Source: Diaporthe sp. PMI_573 (taxonomy: Eukaryota > Ascomycota > Sordariomycetes > Diaporthales > Diaporthaceae). Taken from it: DNA of 64,000 nt. Location of the stretch: NCBI GenBank assembly GCA_021399435.1, contig JAJTUP010000052.1, forward strand, positions 372,001 through 436,000, given 5' to 3'. Of the stretch, positions 20,467 through 30,835 are shown piece after piece (position 1 is the stretch's first letter; every line of letters starts with the position of its first letter). Both the position numbers and the translations under genes were made by a program. The notes beneath the pieces were generated by a model, which saw only the letters and a program-made list of their open reading frames with translations, searched no databases and was not told the DNA's origin.

Positions 20467-20780
20467 AGTCAGCGACGCCCCATTCGGTCCACCCCCCCAT
20501 TCGGGCCACTCCACACCCGCGACCGCGTCAGGCCCACACCTGCACATAAAACGCGATTCCTCCTCGAGAGAATTTTTCTTCTCTGCAAACTCTTAATAAA
20601 CGTTCTTTATCATACAATGAAGCAATACACCGAAGATGACGTGCAGGCAGCGCTTGATGCGGTTACAAGCGGCGCCAGCGAGCGGGAGTCTGCCTCAAAC
20701 TGGGGCATCCGGAGGAGAACACTTCAAGGTCACCGTCAGGGCTCCTCGTGCCATTCTGAAGCGTCAAATTGCAGATAAGG
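20467..20780 (+). mobile_element. Fot1/pogo-like transposon, 5' end only
   Basis: A TA dinucleotide is followed by AGTCAGCGACGCCCCATTCGG, a terminal repeat style common in fungal pogo elements. The ATG at 20617-20619 then opens KQYTEDDVQAALDAV and SERESASNWGIRRRTL, the N-terminal helix-turn-helix (psq-type) of Fot1/pogo transposases. The frame ends after about 50 codons. The DDD catalytic domain and the right terminal repeat are absent. The copy is truncated. Confidence 0.7.
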
Positions 20781-20906
20781 CTATCGTCAACCCAAGAAAG
20801 CCATTTGGCTAAGTATACGCTAACCCAGGCGTCTCTAGGGCTACGGTTGACGCATTTAGAGATGAGAACATTTGCGGGCCAGACAGCGTTCCACGCAAAC
20901 CAAGCC

Positions 20907-20994
20907 TTTGCAAGTCATTTGCCAAATGAAAGTCGCAAAGCCCGACATTTCAGCAAGCCAAACAAGGGACATTTATATGCAAATGACTTGCAAA
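20907..20994. repeat. 16-bp perfect inverted repeat
   Basis: TTTGCAAGTCATTTGC (20907-20922) is repeated in inverse orientation at 20979-20994 with a 56-nt spacer. It may be a small fold-back element or the end of a non-autonomous transposon. No coding function. Confidence 0.5.
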
Positions 20995-21339
20995 CGAACC
21001 AAACAAATGGACGTTAACCTGGCGGCCCCACATGTGACTCTGTTTGCCCCACTGTATTGAGGATCGTGAGCCCATTTTTGTTGTTTTGCTCCGAAACCTA
21101 TGTCGATCGTTAGCCCGATTTGGCGCCCCCCCCGGCATCCGGAGTCAAATCTGTCAGCTTTTCTGCAGTTGAGCTGTTTGTTGTAGCCGTCCTCTGATCT
21201 TAGGCTTCGTCGCGTCTCATCATCGAGTGTACCTGTACTGTAGGCATCATCATGGCTACAAACGCCCTTTCGCTGCTTGGCCAGCCTCGTCAGCCTTCCT
21301 CGCAATCCATCCAGAGCCAAATTGACACTCACGACGCGA

Positions 21340-22236
21340 CAGCTCGCTTTGCTATTGGTTCCCTCAAACCCCTCGAGCATGGCAGCTTCCAGGTTGGTCT
21401 TCTCGGCTTCTTCTCGTTCCCGCTCGGCCTCGGACGCAGCGCGCTGCTTGGCCTGAACCTCTCTCAAGGCCCGAAACTCTTCCAATGCCTCTCGTTCGCC
21501 CTGATCGTCGGTCTCACGTATGCGGTCGGCCAGGGCATCTAGATCATATCTCTGGGGGATTTGAGTGACTCTAGACTTTTTCCGGTAGGGCGGACGGTTG
21601 TTGCTGCTAGCAACAGTCGCAGCCACCTCCAAAAATGCAGGATAGAGACAGCTTCCATGGTTAACAAACGTTCTTCTTAAATCGTCGGCGTAGAATTCTG
21701 GGAAAGACTGCTGCATGATCATATCACTAGACAACATCAGTACATCCAAGATCTAAACTTGTGAGTCCTCTCACCCCTCGCCTTCGTCCGCTACTCTTCT
21801 CCGCGATCGAAAGGGTGAGGGGGAGAGTGGATTGAGGAGCCCACCAGGTCCTTTTGTATGAGGCAGCCTTTATTTGTTGCCGTCGCTCCGCGTTGTCGAA
21901 CTTTGCAGCGGTCTTGTCCAGGCTGGACTCATCATCCTCATCATCCTCATCATCTCGCTTTCGTTTCAAGAGGTTCTGTTTTGGCACCCGTGGATACGGC
22001 TTACCGTTCTCCATTTGGTCAAGGATACGGTCTATGGCGTGGTTCGCATCCCATTGAACCTCGGTGCAGACACGGGCCAGGTACTCGGGATCGATGTCGG
22101 GAAGTGTTGAGGCGACAGTGAGCTTGCACTGAGCCTTTGTCTCCTCCGTAAGGATAAGGCCGAAGCCGTCTTGGTCCTCGTCCTGGTGCAGCATTGGGGG
22201 AGCAGGCGGGGCTTCAGGTCCCTCGACCGAGAGCAT
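21340..22236 (-). pseudogene. RNF216/TRIAD3-like RBR E3 ligase, N-terminal part
   Basis: Exon 1 (22236-21845) starts at an ATG and contains a CUE/UBA-like helix set (LPDIDPEYLARVCTEVQWDA and AIDRILDQMENGKPYP) and a KRKRDDEDDEDDE nuclear-type stretch. Removing 21844-21727 (118 nt: GTGGGC donor, TACTGAT branch, GTCTAG acceptor) continues the frame into MIMQQSFPEFYADDLRRTF and PPYRKKSRVTQIPQRYD, then a charged coiled coil. This arrangement is typical of fungal RNF216-like RING-between-RING ligases. The RING1-IBR-RING2 domains that should follow are missing. The frame loses family-like sequence near 21350 and runs into unrelated DNA. I read it as a 3'-truncated gene, unable to transfer ubiquitin. 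Confidence 0.65.
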
Positions 22237-22818
22237 CTTGAAGGGGTGGAGCAGGATTGCGCACGGCGAGTAAGAGTAGCAGCCGGGCCCCGTTTTTTAA
22301 ATCGAGAGTGTCTTGTTGCGGAATCTGCTCCTGTTTCAAATCCAGTTGCTGCCTCTCGTTGGTGCAGTGACAAAGGCAAGGGGGTAGCCTTTACCCCTCA
22401 CCATAGTCAGTGAAAATGCAACTCCTGGGTAGGCTTTTAAATTTTGGAAAGCCCGAGCTGCTGAGCCGTCAGCCTGGAGGGCTTGAGCAAGGGTCGGATA
22501 CATTCCCTGTCCACGCTAAGGCTTATTTATTGACTGATCACCTATGCCGAGTACCCTAGTGACCAACGTGCAGGTTAATGAGAATCACTTGGCTATAGAG
22601 CCTAAATGAGGTGGAGCATGTTAGTTCAACAGTGGCCAAGGAAACGGAGGAGATTTTACTTTTTACAAGGGGAATGGTCAGATTCTAAAAGTGGTTACCG
22701 TAGATCAGTACAGTGCCTGCGGGGTTAGAGGGCCGTTGCCTGTGTCCTGAAATTTAGGGGCTCACCATATCACGTAAGCCTCTCCATTTAGTGCTTTGTA
22801 CTCGTTGATCACCTTGAC
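22237..22818. other. No recognisable gene
   Basis: Presumed promoter side of the truncated RNF216-like gene. No gene or repeat identified. Confidence 0.4.
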
Positions 22819-23259
22819 TTGGCTCAGATCTGTTTGCGCACGAAAATACCACAGACCTCCCATACGTCAACTTCGACGATTTCTGTACATCTACAACTAC
22901 CTATTCACCGCCACAGGACGGCATCAACCGGTCCCCAGGACCAAGTACTCCCAGTACCAGAAAAGTCTGCTGCAAACACCGCAGCTTTCCCATTTGTGCA
23001 AGGTGCATCGCCCGCGCAACATGCATCTTGGAGTACGGGGCTTCTGACTCCTCACCACGAGGCTCATGGAACAGAAGTCGGGGTTCCAGAAGTCGGGGTT
23101 CCAGAAGCCGGATTTCCAGAATCCGTTGCTCAAGGAACCGAGTCGCAGGCGCCAGAAGTAGATACGGACTATTGGATAGTCTTCCGTACGTACGGGGAAA
23201 GCAGAATAACGAGGTTATCACGAAACGGTCTTTTCTTTGTGATGATGTCTAGAGGCTAA
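22819..23259 (+). other. Open frame with a 15-bp tandem repeat
   Basis: 146 open codons begin with TTG, so the start is uncertain. At 23068-23125 a 15-bp unit (GTTCCAGAAGTCGGG) repeats about 3.7 times in frame, giving VGVPE-type pentapeptides. Pro/Glu repeats of this kind occur in the spacer before the reverse transcriptase of copia polyproteins, and a copia RT starts 480 bp downstream. A remnant of that element is possible but unproven. Confidence 0.25.
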
Positions 23260-23739
23260 GTTCTGGTGGTGGCCTTCAGGGCACGGAAGTGCCTTTATGG
23301 CGACCCCTTTTCCGGCTGACTAAGCAGAAGGCAACGGCCAGCCGTCACTCGCAGTCTTTTCTTTCTGGCGAGAAACGGCCGTTGCCGCTGAGAAATCCGT
23401 ATCATACAAATCGCGTCACGTGACCCCTTTTTCCTTCAGACCACGGTTCACAAAGCCTTCGAGCCGTACCTCTAACTCGTTCGAATCCAATAGCCGTTCC
23501 ATACGTGAACCGTATCTTGATAAAGGCCCTTAGGGAAAAAAAAGACGCGTGGAGGTATTAACGCCCATACTAAAGTACAACTCTATATAACTTAAACATA
23601 ACGTTAGTTATATGAACTTCTGGAAGTACTAAGCTCAATTAACTCACTGTGAATTTAAGGTGGACCAATAATATAAATAACTGTCTTCAGCAACACACGG
23701 AATGTCAGCTCATTCACCTTCTCTTTCCTCTCCGGGTTA
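23260..23739. other. No recognisable gene
   Basis: Between the repeat-bearing frame and the copia RT. It contains no open frame of note, and no 5' LTR matching 25466-25659 is visible. Confidence 0.4.
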
Positions 23740-25428
23740 TTGCAATACCTGACGAAGGCACAAATTGAAAGACGCTTGCGTCAAGGGGTGAAGTTGAAAA
23801 GAAACAACCTCCCCGAACCGCCAAGATGGCACAATGACCTGGATAATCATCCCCTTGGACCAATATTCAGACAAGCAGAAGCTGACCATTTGCAGAGTCA
23901 CATTGAAATGAAGTCATGGACCGAAATCCTCAAGAAAGACCGCCGCGCAGCAGGAAAACAAATCCTGGACTGCATGTGGGTGTATGTCTACAAATTCAAC
24001 AAGCATGGCGTTCTTCAGAAATGCAAAGCAAGACTCGTGGTCCGCGGAGATCAACAAGCGCGAGGACAAACACAAGAAACCTACGCAGCAACTCTCGCGG
24101 GACGGTCATTCCGAACACTGATCGCCATTGCCAACAAATTTGATCTCGAGCTGATCCAATACGACGTTGTCAATGCGTTCGTGCACGCTCCTATCGATCA
24201 AGATATCTTCATGAGAATGCCTCGAGGATACGAGAAGAAGGGCACAATCTTGATGCTGAACAAAGCACTCTATGGGCTGCGGATTTCACCACTGCTCTGG
24301 CAAAAGGAATTCACAAAGACACTTGCCCAATGTGGATACAAACAAGTCCCACAAGAACCCTGCTGCTACACCAAGAACGGCATCCTGGTCTTCTTCTACG
24401 TAGACGATATTATCGTTGCGTATAGAAAGAACCGACAAGATCAAGTCGATGAACTGGCCCACCAGCTCCAAGAGAAGTATAAAATCAGTGGAGGGGACCC
24501 GATTCAATGGTTCCTGGGCATGGAGATCCTCAGAGATCGTCCAAACAGACGGATCTGGCTGGTTCAGACCGCATACATTGAGAAGATTGCCAAACTGGCT
24601 AACAAGAAAAATCTCTCCCACACAGTCCCCATGACAGCCGAAGAGCTGATGCCTCGAATCGACGCCGCCACAGAAGCTGAAGTCCAGACCTACCAACGAA
24701 AGATCGGATCACTTCTATTCGCTGCCATTTCCACTCGACCAGACATTGCATTCGCTACATCAAGACTTGCAAGATTCCTAACCAATCCGAGCCGAAAACA
24801 CCAAGATGCTGCCGACCGCGTGCTACTCTACCTCGAACGCACCAAACACCTTGCTCTTTGCTTCAAGGACACCGAAGAGTTGGTTGTCGCAAGCGATGCT
24901 TCATTCGCAGACAACACACTCGATCGGAAAAGTTCCCAGGCATTCGCAATGAAACTGTTTGGAGGCCTAATTGGATGGAGAGCAAACAAGCAAGACACGG
25001 TCACTACATCAACAACGGAGGCAGAGCTTCTGGCTCTTGCTCAAGCAGCAAAAGAAACACTATTTGTGAGCCGGCTCCTCACAGAACTTTCAGTGGACCT
25101 GGACAACAAGCAAATCAAGATCGAATGTGACAACACACAAACAATCAAACTGGTCAACTCAGAAGTCACAACACTCAAGACCAAATTACGACATGTGGAC
25201 ATACACAATCACTGGCTGCGGCAGGAAACTCAACGAGGAACAATCCAGGTGGAATAGACACCTTCAGCAGAAATGATGGCAGATGGGTTGACAAAGGCAT
25301 TACCGGCTGGAAAGTGGAAAGGATTCCTCCACCAGTTGGGCCTAAAAGATGTGAAAACAAGACATGGAGAGACAACCCTACGGGAAGACCCCATAAATAA
25401 CAGACTGAAAGCAGTTGAAGGGGAGTAA
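23740..25428 (+). pseudogene. Ty1/copia Pol fragment: RT and RNase H
   Basis: The frame encodes the C-terminal half of a copia polyprotein. The reverse transcriptase shows the WVYVYKFNKHG start, DVVNAFVHAPIDQDIFMRMP, LNKALYGLRISPLLW and the catalytic YVDD box (FFYVDDIIVAY). RNase H shows VASDASFADN, RKSSQAFAM and TSTTEAELLAL. A TAG at 25255-25257 interrupts an otherwise intact frame. The same frame continues through SAEMMADGLTKALPAGKW to a normal stop at 25426-25428. Gag, protease and integrase are absent, so the element is 5'-truncated. The stop is the only visible lesion in the surviving part, which suggests fairly recent activity. Confidence 0.9.
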
Positions 25429-25465
25429 AACGCAGACTCCCAGTGCCTGCGAGTCTGAGGGGGTG

Positions 25466-25659
25466 TGTCAGATGTGACGGGTTCTTTGGGTTAGGTGCCT
25501 GAGGCATCAATGGTTGAATCATGACAAAACCAGCCCCCTTACGGGTGGGGTCCCACCAAGGAACCAAGACAAGACATCATCACAATACACACAGTTACCA
25601 CCCCATCATTTGGACCATAATTACACGTCCCACATACCTAAAAGGGTGATAATCTGACA
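25466..25659 (+). repeat. Copia 3' LTR
   Basis: A 194-bp segment begins TGTCAGAT and ends ATCTGACA, a perfect 8-bp inverted terminal repeat of the TG..CA type. A purine-rich tract (GAGTCTGAGGGGG, 25451-25463) lies immediately upstream, as expected for the plus-strand primer site. It begins 38 bp after the Pol stop. No second copy was seen upstream, consistent with 5' truncation. Confidence 0.75.
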
Positions 25660-25918
25660 AATCCGTTTAATAATACTAAACCAAAATAAATTTATAAGAA
25701 TGCCTTATAGATGCAAGAAGATGTAAATAATCCTGACTGCTAAATAACCCTAGTCTTATCCATAAGACGCCTTTTGTGTTCCAGAACCGGTTTCCAAACC
25801 ATCGCTCACTCGGCCTAAGCCTCGAACAGGAAAATTGAAGGATACATACGGAAAAGCCAACTCCCGAAATCTTAAAATAACTATACGATTGCGTTCTTTT
25901 CATCTCCACTCAGTTTAT

Positions 25919-25926
25919 TATAAATA
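25919..25926 (+). promoter_or_regulatory. TATA box of the spliced orphan gene
   Basis: TATAAATA lies 126 bp upstream of the ATG at 26052, within the usual range for a fungal TATA box plus leader. Confidence 0.4.
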
Positions 25927-26051
25927 GAGGTTCCAGGACACAGCCTTAAACATTTCCCTAGCTAAGTAGTTCTAAATTTACTACACTCATACTGTTGGTG
26001 TCGATTCTATTCTCGATATTCTCTCGCCTCATTACCACAGCACATCTGGAT

Positions 26052-26518
26052 ATGTCTCGCTCCCCTTCCCCTAGCGATCAGCTTCTCTGCGAATCTACTA
26101 AAGGTTGGTAGAATAATCCGAATGACATGTTTGATTGAGACGGGCTGACTATTAATATTGAGCTTATTTATCTGCAAGGCACGACGATCCGTGGGCGAGC
26201 CGATCTCCCAGCAGCCACTCCGACGAGGATAGGACTGCAATCGAGCAATGGGACCAGGAGCTTAAAGAAAACTCAAAGACAAAGCCAGATACGCAACCGA
26301 CAACCTTATTAGGAACTCCGTGCATAAACAAGCTCCAAACTATAAATAAACAGCGTTTAGGTCCCAAAAAGAGCACCGAAACCATTTCGAAGAGCAGGGA
26401 TGCGAGCGGTGACGGAGGAGGTGATAAAGCTGAGGATGAGATTGTGGTTTGTACAGGCTTCAGCGAACGCTGCAATACTTGTGCCAACACTTCTTATTAC
26501 ATTAACACGAAATATTGA
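26052..26518 (+). CDS. Spliced orphan gene, 135 residues
   Basis: Model: exon 1 26052-26103, intron 26104-26162 (59 nt: GTTGGT donor, GCTGAC branch, ATTGAG acceptor), exon 2 26163-26518. Splicing completes the codon GCT and leaves 117 further codons open to TGA. The product is hydrophilic: a Ser/Pro start (SRSPSPSDQLL), an acidic-basic middle (TAIEQWDQELKENSKTKPD), then KAEDEIVVCTGFSERCNTC with three closely spaced cysteines. No signal peptide, helix bundle or known domain. The donor and acceptor are not optimal and the minus strand is also open here (26164-26490), so the gene is a candidate. TATA at 25919 and the phase-exact junction support it. Confidence 0.4.
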
Positions 26519-26581
26519 TTATCAGAGGGCGGCTCCACGCTGACTGGCCCCCCTGCTTCCCCTTAGGCCCTTAAGTTTCCT

Positions 26582-27570
26582 CTCTTTTAGAATGCGGATA
26601 TTCGCGTACCCTAAATCGGATGCCGCGTACCTTTTTCTGACTAAGCAGGGCTGCAGCCAATCAGAGCCTCCCATTTCACTACACGCCACCGGTCAATATG
26701 GTGCGTTTTGCAGCCTCAACCATATGCTCTGCTAAACCTCCTGAACCCACTAACATTCAACCACCCACCCAACATCAACGCTTCGTGATATCGATTAAAT
26801 ACTTTGTGGAATCGATCAATTAAGCACTAAAGACATACCCTAGCTATTTAGATATCGTTTCGGTGGTGTCACGGCAATGGCGGATGTCTCTGACTACTCG
26901 GGACTTGAGGCGATATGGCAGGCGGACTGTGCTAAATGGAACTCCAACATTACCGCCATAAACCATTGCCGCCTAGCACTTTCTAACCCTCCCTTTCTGA
27001 AACTCTTTAACGATAGTTACGACATCTATACGGACCTTAAGGCTGATTTAGATGAGGCGACGAGCAGTGCTGGATGGCTGACGGTGTCCTATAGTGCAAA
27101 GCCCAACAGAAAGATATTGGTGTGCAGCCGAGGTGTACAGCGCCCTATGTAGGACGAGATCGTCGCCGTAATGCCCGGCTTTGTTGACTTACTATTCGAC
27201 TACCTGGGTCACGTGGGCGACAACGTAGGCATCGTGGGCATCGTGGGCAACGTTTGGCAACACTTGGGTCTAATAGTGCTTAATTTGCTTGATTTGGGCA
27301 ACGTTTGGCAACACTTGGGTCTAATAGTGCTTAATTTGCTTGATTTGGGCAACGTTTGCCAAGACTTGGGTCTAATAGTGTTTATTTGGTCCCCTTGAGT
27401 GTGTGGGAATAGTGGCATGCAGCGGCATGTTAGTCGATATAATCACGTTAATTCTTTGTATGGCGAACCCATAGTGTTTTTTAATTCAGGCACAGGGGCC
27501 AGCACGATTAGTCAGAAAAAGGTACGCGGCATCCGATTTAGGGTACGCGAATATCCGCATTCCTCTTTTA
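26582..27570. mobile_element. TIR transposon, non-autonomous, intact ends
   Basis: Two identical 55-bp inverted repeats bound this element (26590-26644 and 27508-27562, outer end GAATGCGGATATTCGCG). They are flanked directly by the 8-bp duplication CTCTTTTA (26582-26589 and 27563-27570). The element itself is 973 bp. Perfect ends and target duplication indicate recent movement. An 8-bp duplication fits hAT, P or Zisupton-like elements. Internal frames at 26877-27152 (ATGGCGGATG start, 91 codons) and 27171-27398 show no transposase motif, so it probably relies on an enzyme elsewhere. A decayed single end of the same family lies at 51364-51416. Confidence 0.9.
27245..27390 (+). repeat. 51-bp tandem repeat inside the TIR element
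   Basis: A 51-bp unit starting GGGCAACGTTTGGCAACAC occurs 2.8 times (units at 27245, 27296 and 27347). The length is a multiple of three, so the frame at 27171-27398 stays open and encodes a 17-residue repeat. The first two units are identical. The third carries two substitutions. Confidence 0.85.
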
Positions 27571-28339
27571 TATCCAGGCTTTTTTCGCCTTGCTACTTTC
27601 CTCGCGCGTTCGCTGCTTCGTTTACTGTCTATACACAGTGCAAGCCACAGGTTGCGCACAGGGTTAGTGCTTGGTCTTTTTTTTAACAAACAAACACAAG
27701 CGGACACTCGTTATCAAAACTTAGTGACTCTTCTCGCCTGCCAGTTCGACCTCAATGGGAATGACTCCCCAGTGGTTATTCTTAAGCAAGCCACTTATGG
27801 CATCGTGGTCCTTAGGATTCGTGCCCATCCCGACCAGTCCTCCCGTCCTTAATAACCATGATGATGATACATTTTTAGTTAATATTCAAAGTTTTAATAT
27901 TGTAGTAAACCTTGTTTTTTTTTAATATCTTTCTTGAAGAGAAGAATTAGTAGTTCAATTTCTAATTATTATTCCATTCTCTAAATCTCCTCAAGCGTGC
28001 TTTGCTCTGCGATGAGCCTGGCTGGCACGGACGTTTTTTGTATTGTCTCGCTCGCTGGGGTGTCTCGCTCGTTGGTGCTTGACGTTACTTATTTCCTAGT
28101 CTTATTAATTTAAAGGGGTTCGCGGTGGCGCAGGGTGGTCTAACCTAAATAAGTTTTCACGTTGGCCAACGTTCTCGATCCTTGCAAAGTACTTTTCACT
28201 ACTTATAATGGTGTGTAGAAGTACTGTATCTTGTGAGTTACATAATATTTCCTTTCAGCATCTGGCCCTATTCAAGAGCTTCCATTCACCAATATTACCC
28301 CTGCCTACTTCAACATTGAGATAACTAACTCCTGGACAG
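27571..28339. other. AT-rich, no clear gene
   Basis: Right flank of the TIR element, with poly-T/poly-A runs near 27670 and 27915. A possible upstream exon and intron acceptor of the dynamin relic lie near 28258, but I could not place a coding exon. Confidence 0.35.
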
Positions 28340-28754
28340 CTTGTTGTATTCGGGGACCAATCCTCTGGAAAGAGTTCTGTGCTGGAGAGCGTGACGGGTT
28401 TCTCTTTCCCGCGGGCTCCTGGCTTATGTACTCGCCATGCTACCCAAATCACGTGCTGCCGTGATCCTGTAGAGGGCGTTCTCATCTCAATCATCCCTCG
28501 TCCGGACGCAGATGAGACGCTCAAGGCAAGGCTCCTTCAATTTACCCGCCACTGGTCAAATATTGATAGCAACGAGCTCGCCATCATCTTCAAAGAGGTT
28601 CTCAATCCCTTCGCCGCCTAAATGTTCTCTTCGCTAATTGTAACAGGCAAATGCTGCAATGGGAATCCGCATGAGCACCGCTGATGAAGATGCCGGTCCC
28701 GGATCCGGGGTATTCAGTCAGGACATTCTCAAAATCGAGATTAGGGGGCCTGAG
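28340..28754 (+). pseudogene. Dynamin-like GTPase, N-terminal fragment
   Basis: Exon 28340-28597 follows a good acceptor (CTAAC..GGACAG) and begins with the GTPase P-loop: VVFGDQSSGKSSVLESVTG. Then come FPRAPGLCTRHATQI (switch I threonine region) and a PRPDADETLKARLL helix. Splicing 28598-28646 (49 nt, GCTAAT branch, AACAG) joins KE to ANAAMGI. The second exon ends at FSQDILKIEIRGPE (28754) before a GTGAGC donor. The next expected motif, the DLPG/DVPG switch II, is not found downstream, nor is any first exon. Dynamins cut membranes using GTP. This piece lacks most of the G domain and all of the stalk. Confidence 0.75.
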
Positions 28755-29566
28755 GTGAGCAATCTGCAAGAGGGAAATCGAAAATGGGGGGCAGAAAAGG
28801 AGAAGAAATAACACTGGACCCAGAAGCAGATACTTGCTTTAAAAAATGATATTAACTTAAAGAAAAACTGTATTTAAGTGGACTGAAAATCAAATTAGGA
28901 ATCGAAATTTTGAAATCTGAAATCGTTTGTCCAAACACGCGACAACCTACGGGCCCAACTGGCTTGGTCTAATTTTGCAAGGTACCGATTCACACTTTCT
29001 TTAAATTACTTCCTCGGCAGTTAACAATTCAGATTCTTCTGATTAATTACTGATTAACCCTAGCGTTTACGAGAAAAGGTTCCTGGATCCAGCAATAAAC
29101 GTTGTTGTTTTCTAGGGTCATCAATTGTGGATTTATTAAGGCTTGATCCTGGACTGCGTAGTCCTGTCACGCTATAGGGCCCACCGATATGAATAGCACA
29201 CCGGAGCTTCTATTCTTACGCTTTTTTCTTCTTCTCTTCGATCAACCCGATCCCGCCAACTGCTCGTTTCTGTGACAACTTTCTATCGTGATTTTATAAT
29301 GTGGGTTTTATTATGGCGTTTGCTTATGATCTGGCTTCTTGCTAGAAAGTTGGAAGTGGCACGCAAAGCTTTGCTAGGCTACGACACACTCTTTTTATAA
29401 TGGTGAGGCAGCAGTGTTGAGGGGAGGAACGTGATTTAGGAAATTGAAATGGGAGACTCATTCCAAAACGTCAAATCGCCACGATCTGTCTTTATACCGC
29501 CTATAATCTAGGAACCCGCCACAGGTCGATAATTTAAGCAAAAATCGATTTACATAAGGCGTTCGA
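28755..29566. other. AT-rich, no recognisable gene
   Basis: No open frame of note. This is where the rest of the dynamin gene would be expected, but no switch II or stalk motifs appear in any frame. Confidence 0.5.
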
Positions 29567-30835
29567 TGTATTAGATAGCGACGTTCGCAGCCAACTGGAA
29601 CATATGGAAATGGTGGAAACCATAATCCGCGAGCTTGAGGATTTTGGTTTCAATCTGTACAGGTCACCATTCCTCAGGTGAAACGTTATTCAAGACTGCT
29701 GACACCCATCAATTTCTCCAGGAACTCAAAGTCTACGGTGTTCGTAGTCAAGTTCTGGACAATCGAGGTCTCCGATGAGACCATACAGAAGCATCGGCGC
29801 AATTGTAATATGTATGCTATATCTTCAGTCTACATAATAGTGGCCTAAGCTAATATAAGGTATATAGGATTGATCGAATTGCTGCAGTGCACACTTCTGT
29901 GCACTTAGCTAGACTTTGAAATAAAGTTCCGCCTTGCGCACATCCTAATTGAGGGACCAGACCAACAAGGAACGTCTCGTCTTCTACAGGCTTGCCTAGA
30001 TGGACTATCCCATGCACTTCAGGCGACAAGTGCGGATAACGCAGGCGCTATCAGATGTCTCATCTACATACTCCTGACTGCACTTGAGACCGCTACAAGT
30101 TTTAATTCTTCAAGCATCCTCTTGTGGCTTTTTGACCAGCTCGCGGTTATTTGGGCACAACACTACCCCCTTACCCCAAACCGTTACTATTCAAATATCT
30201 TACTATGACAGCCATGGCAGCCTCCTGGATCTGTTGCGGCAAGCAAGACAGGTCATCCCCACCGGTCCCGGGAGCAGTATTAGTACAAGTGTAGCATTGC
30301 AAGTATATGTCGAAACAGTAGACATTGCTATCAATACAGGTTCTCCCACAGAGGTGTACAGCACATTGCAAGCAACAGTGCATAAGCTGCTGGCAGGTAC
30401 CTTTCCGTTAGCACCAGAAGCCTTGGTCGTCTGGGCTGAGCTGAGAAGCGCTCTTCCTCTGCATGGGGCAAATGCGACGTCGGGGGACCCAGCATCTTCA
30501 CCACTGACCCAATTGAGCTCCGATCAAAGCCGATTAGTTCTATCTTAGACATCCTTCGGGTGCAGAGGGATTCATATGAGAGTAATGGCGGATGGGGGAT
30601 TGCGGGGAGGCTAGACAGGGAGATGCGCGAGATTTCGAGGCTTGTCGAAGGTGGTTTTGGCGATGCCGCAGCAAGAATACCTGGTTCAGAGGGGCCGAGA
30701 CAGAGTCTTGGCCGTGTGGGCGCACCTCGACGATCATGTAGAAAATGTGGGGAGAGCGGACATTACACTCAGACATGCACCAAGGTCGCGGATCCTTCAC
30801 AGTCAACGTCTGGGTACCGTACCGCGGATCCGTAG
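29567..30835 (+). pseudogene. Degraded gene ending in a CCHC zinc knuckle
   Basis: Several protein-like stretches follow each other on the plus strand. They are VLDSDVRSQLEHMEMVETII (about 29570), ACLDGLSHALQATSADNAGA to a stop at 30206-30208, a shifted frame to 30548 (LLDLLRQARQVIPTGPG, YSTLQATVHKLLAG), and a third stretch from 30533 to 30835. The last contains CRKCGESGHYTQTCTK, a CCHC zinc knuckle, shortly before the stop. The first and last share a frame and the middle one is shifted. Zinc knuckles bind nucleic acid and are common in transposon proteins. Which family this was I cannot say. Introns could account for part of the frame changes. Confidence 0.4.

Noticed and set aside
28255..28524. 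89-codon minus-strand frame
   Set aside because: It is antisense to the dynamin P-loop exon, which has clear family motifs and splice sites.
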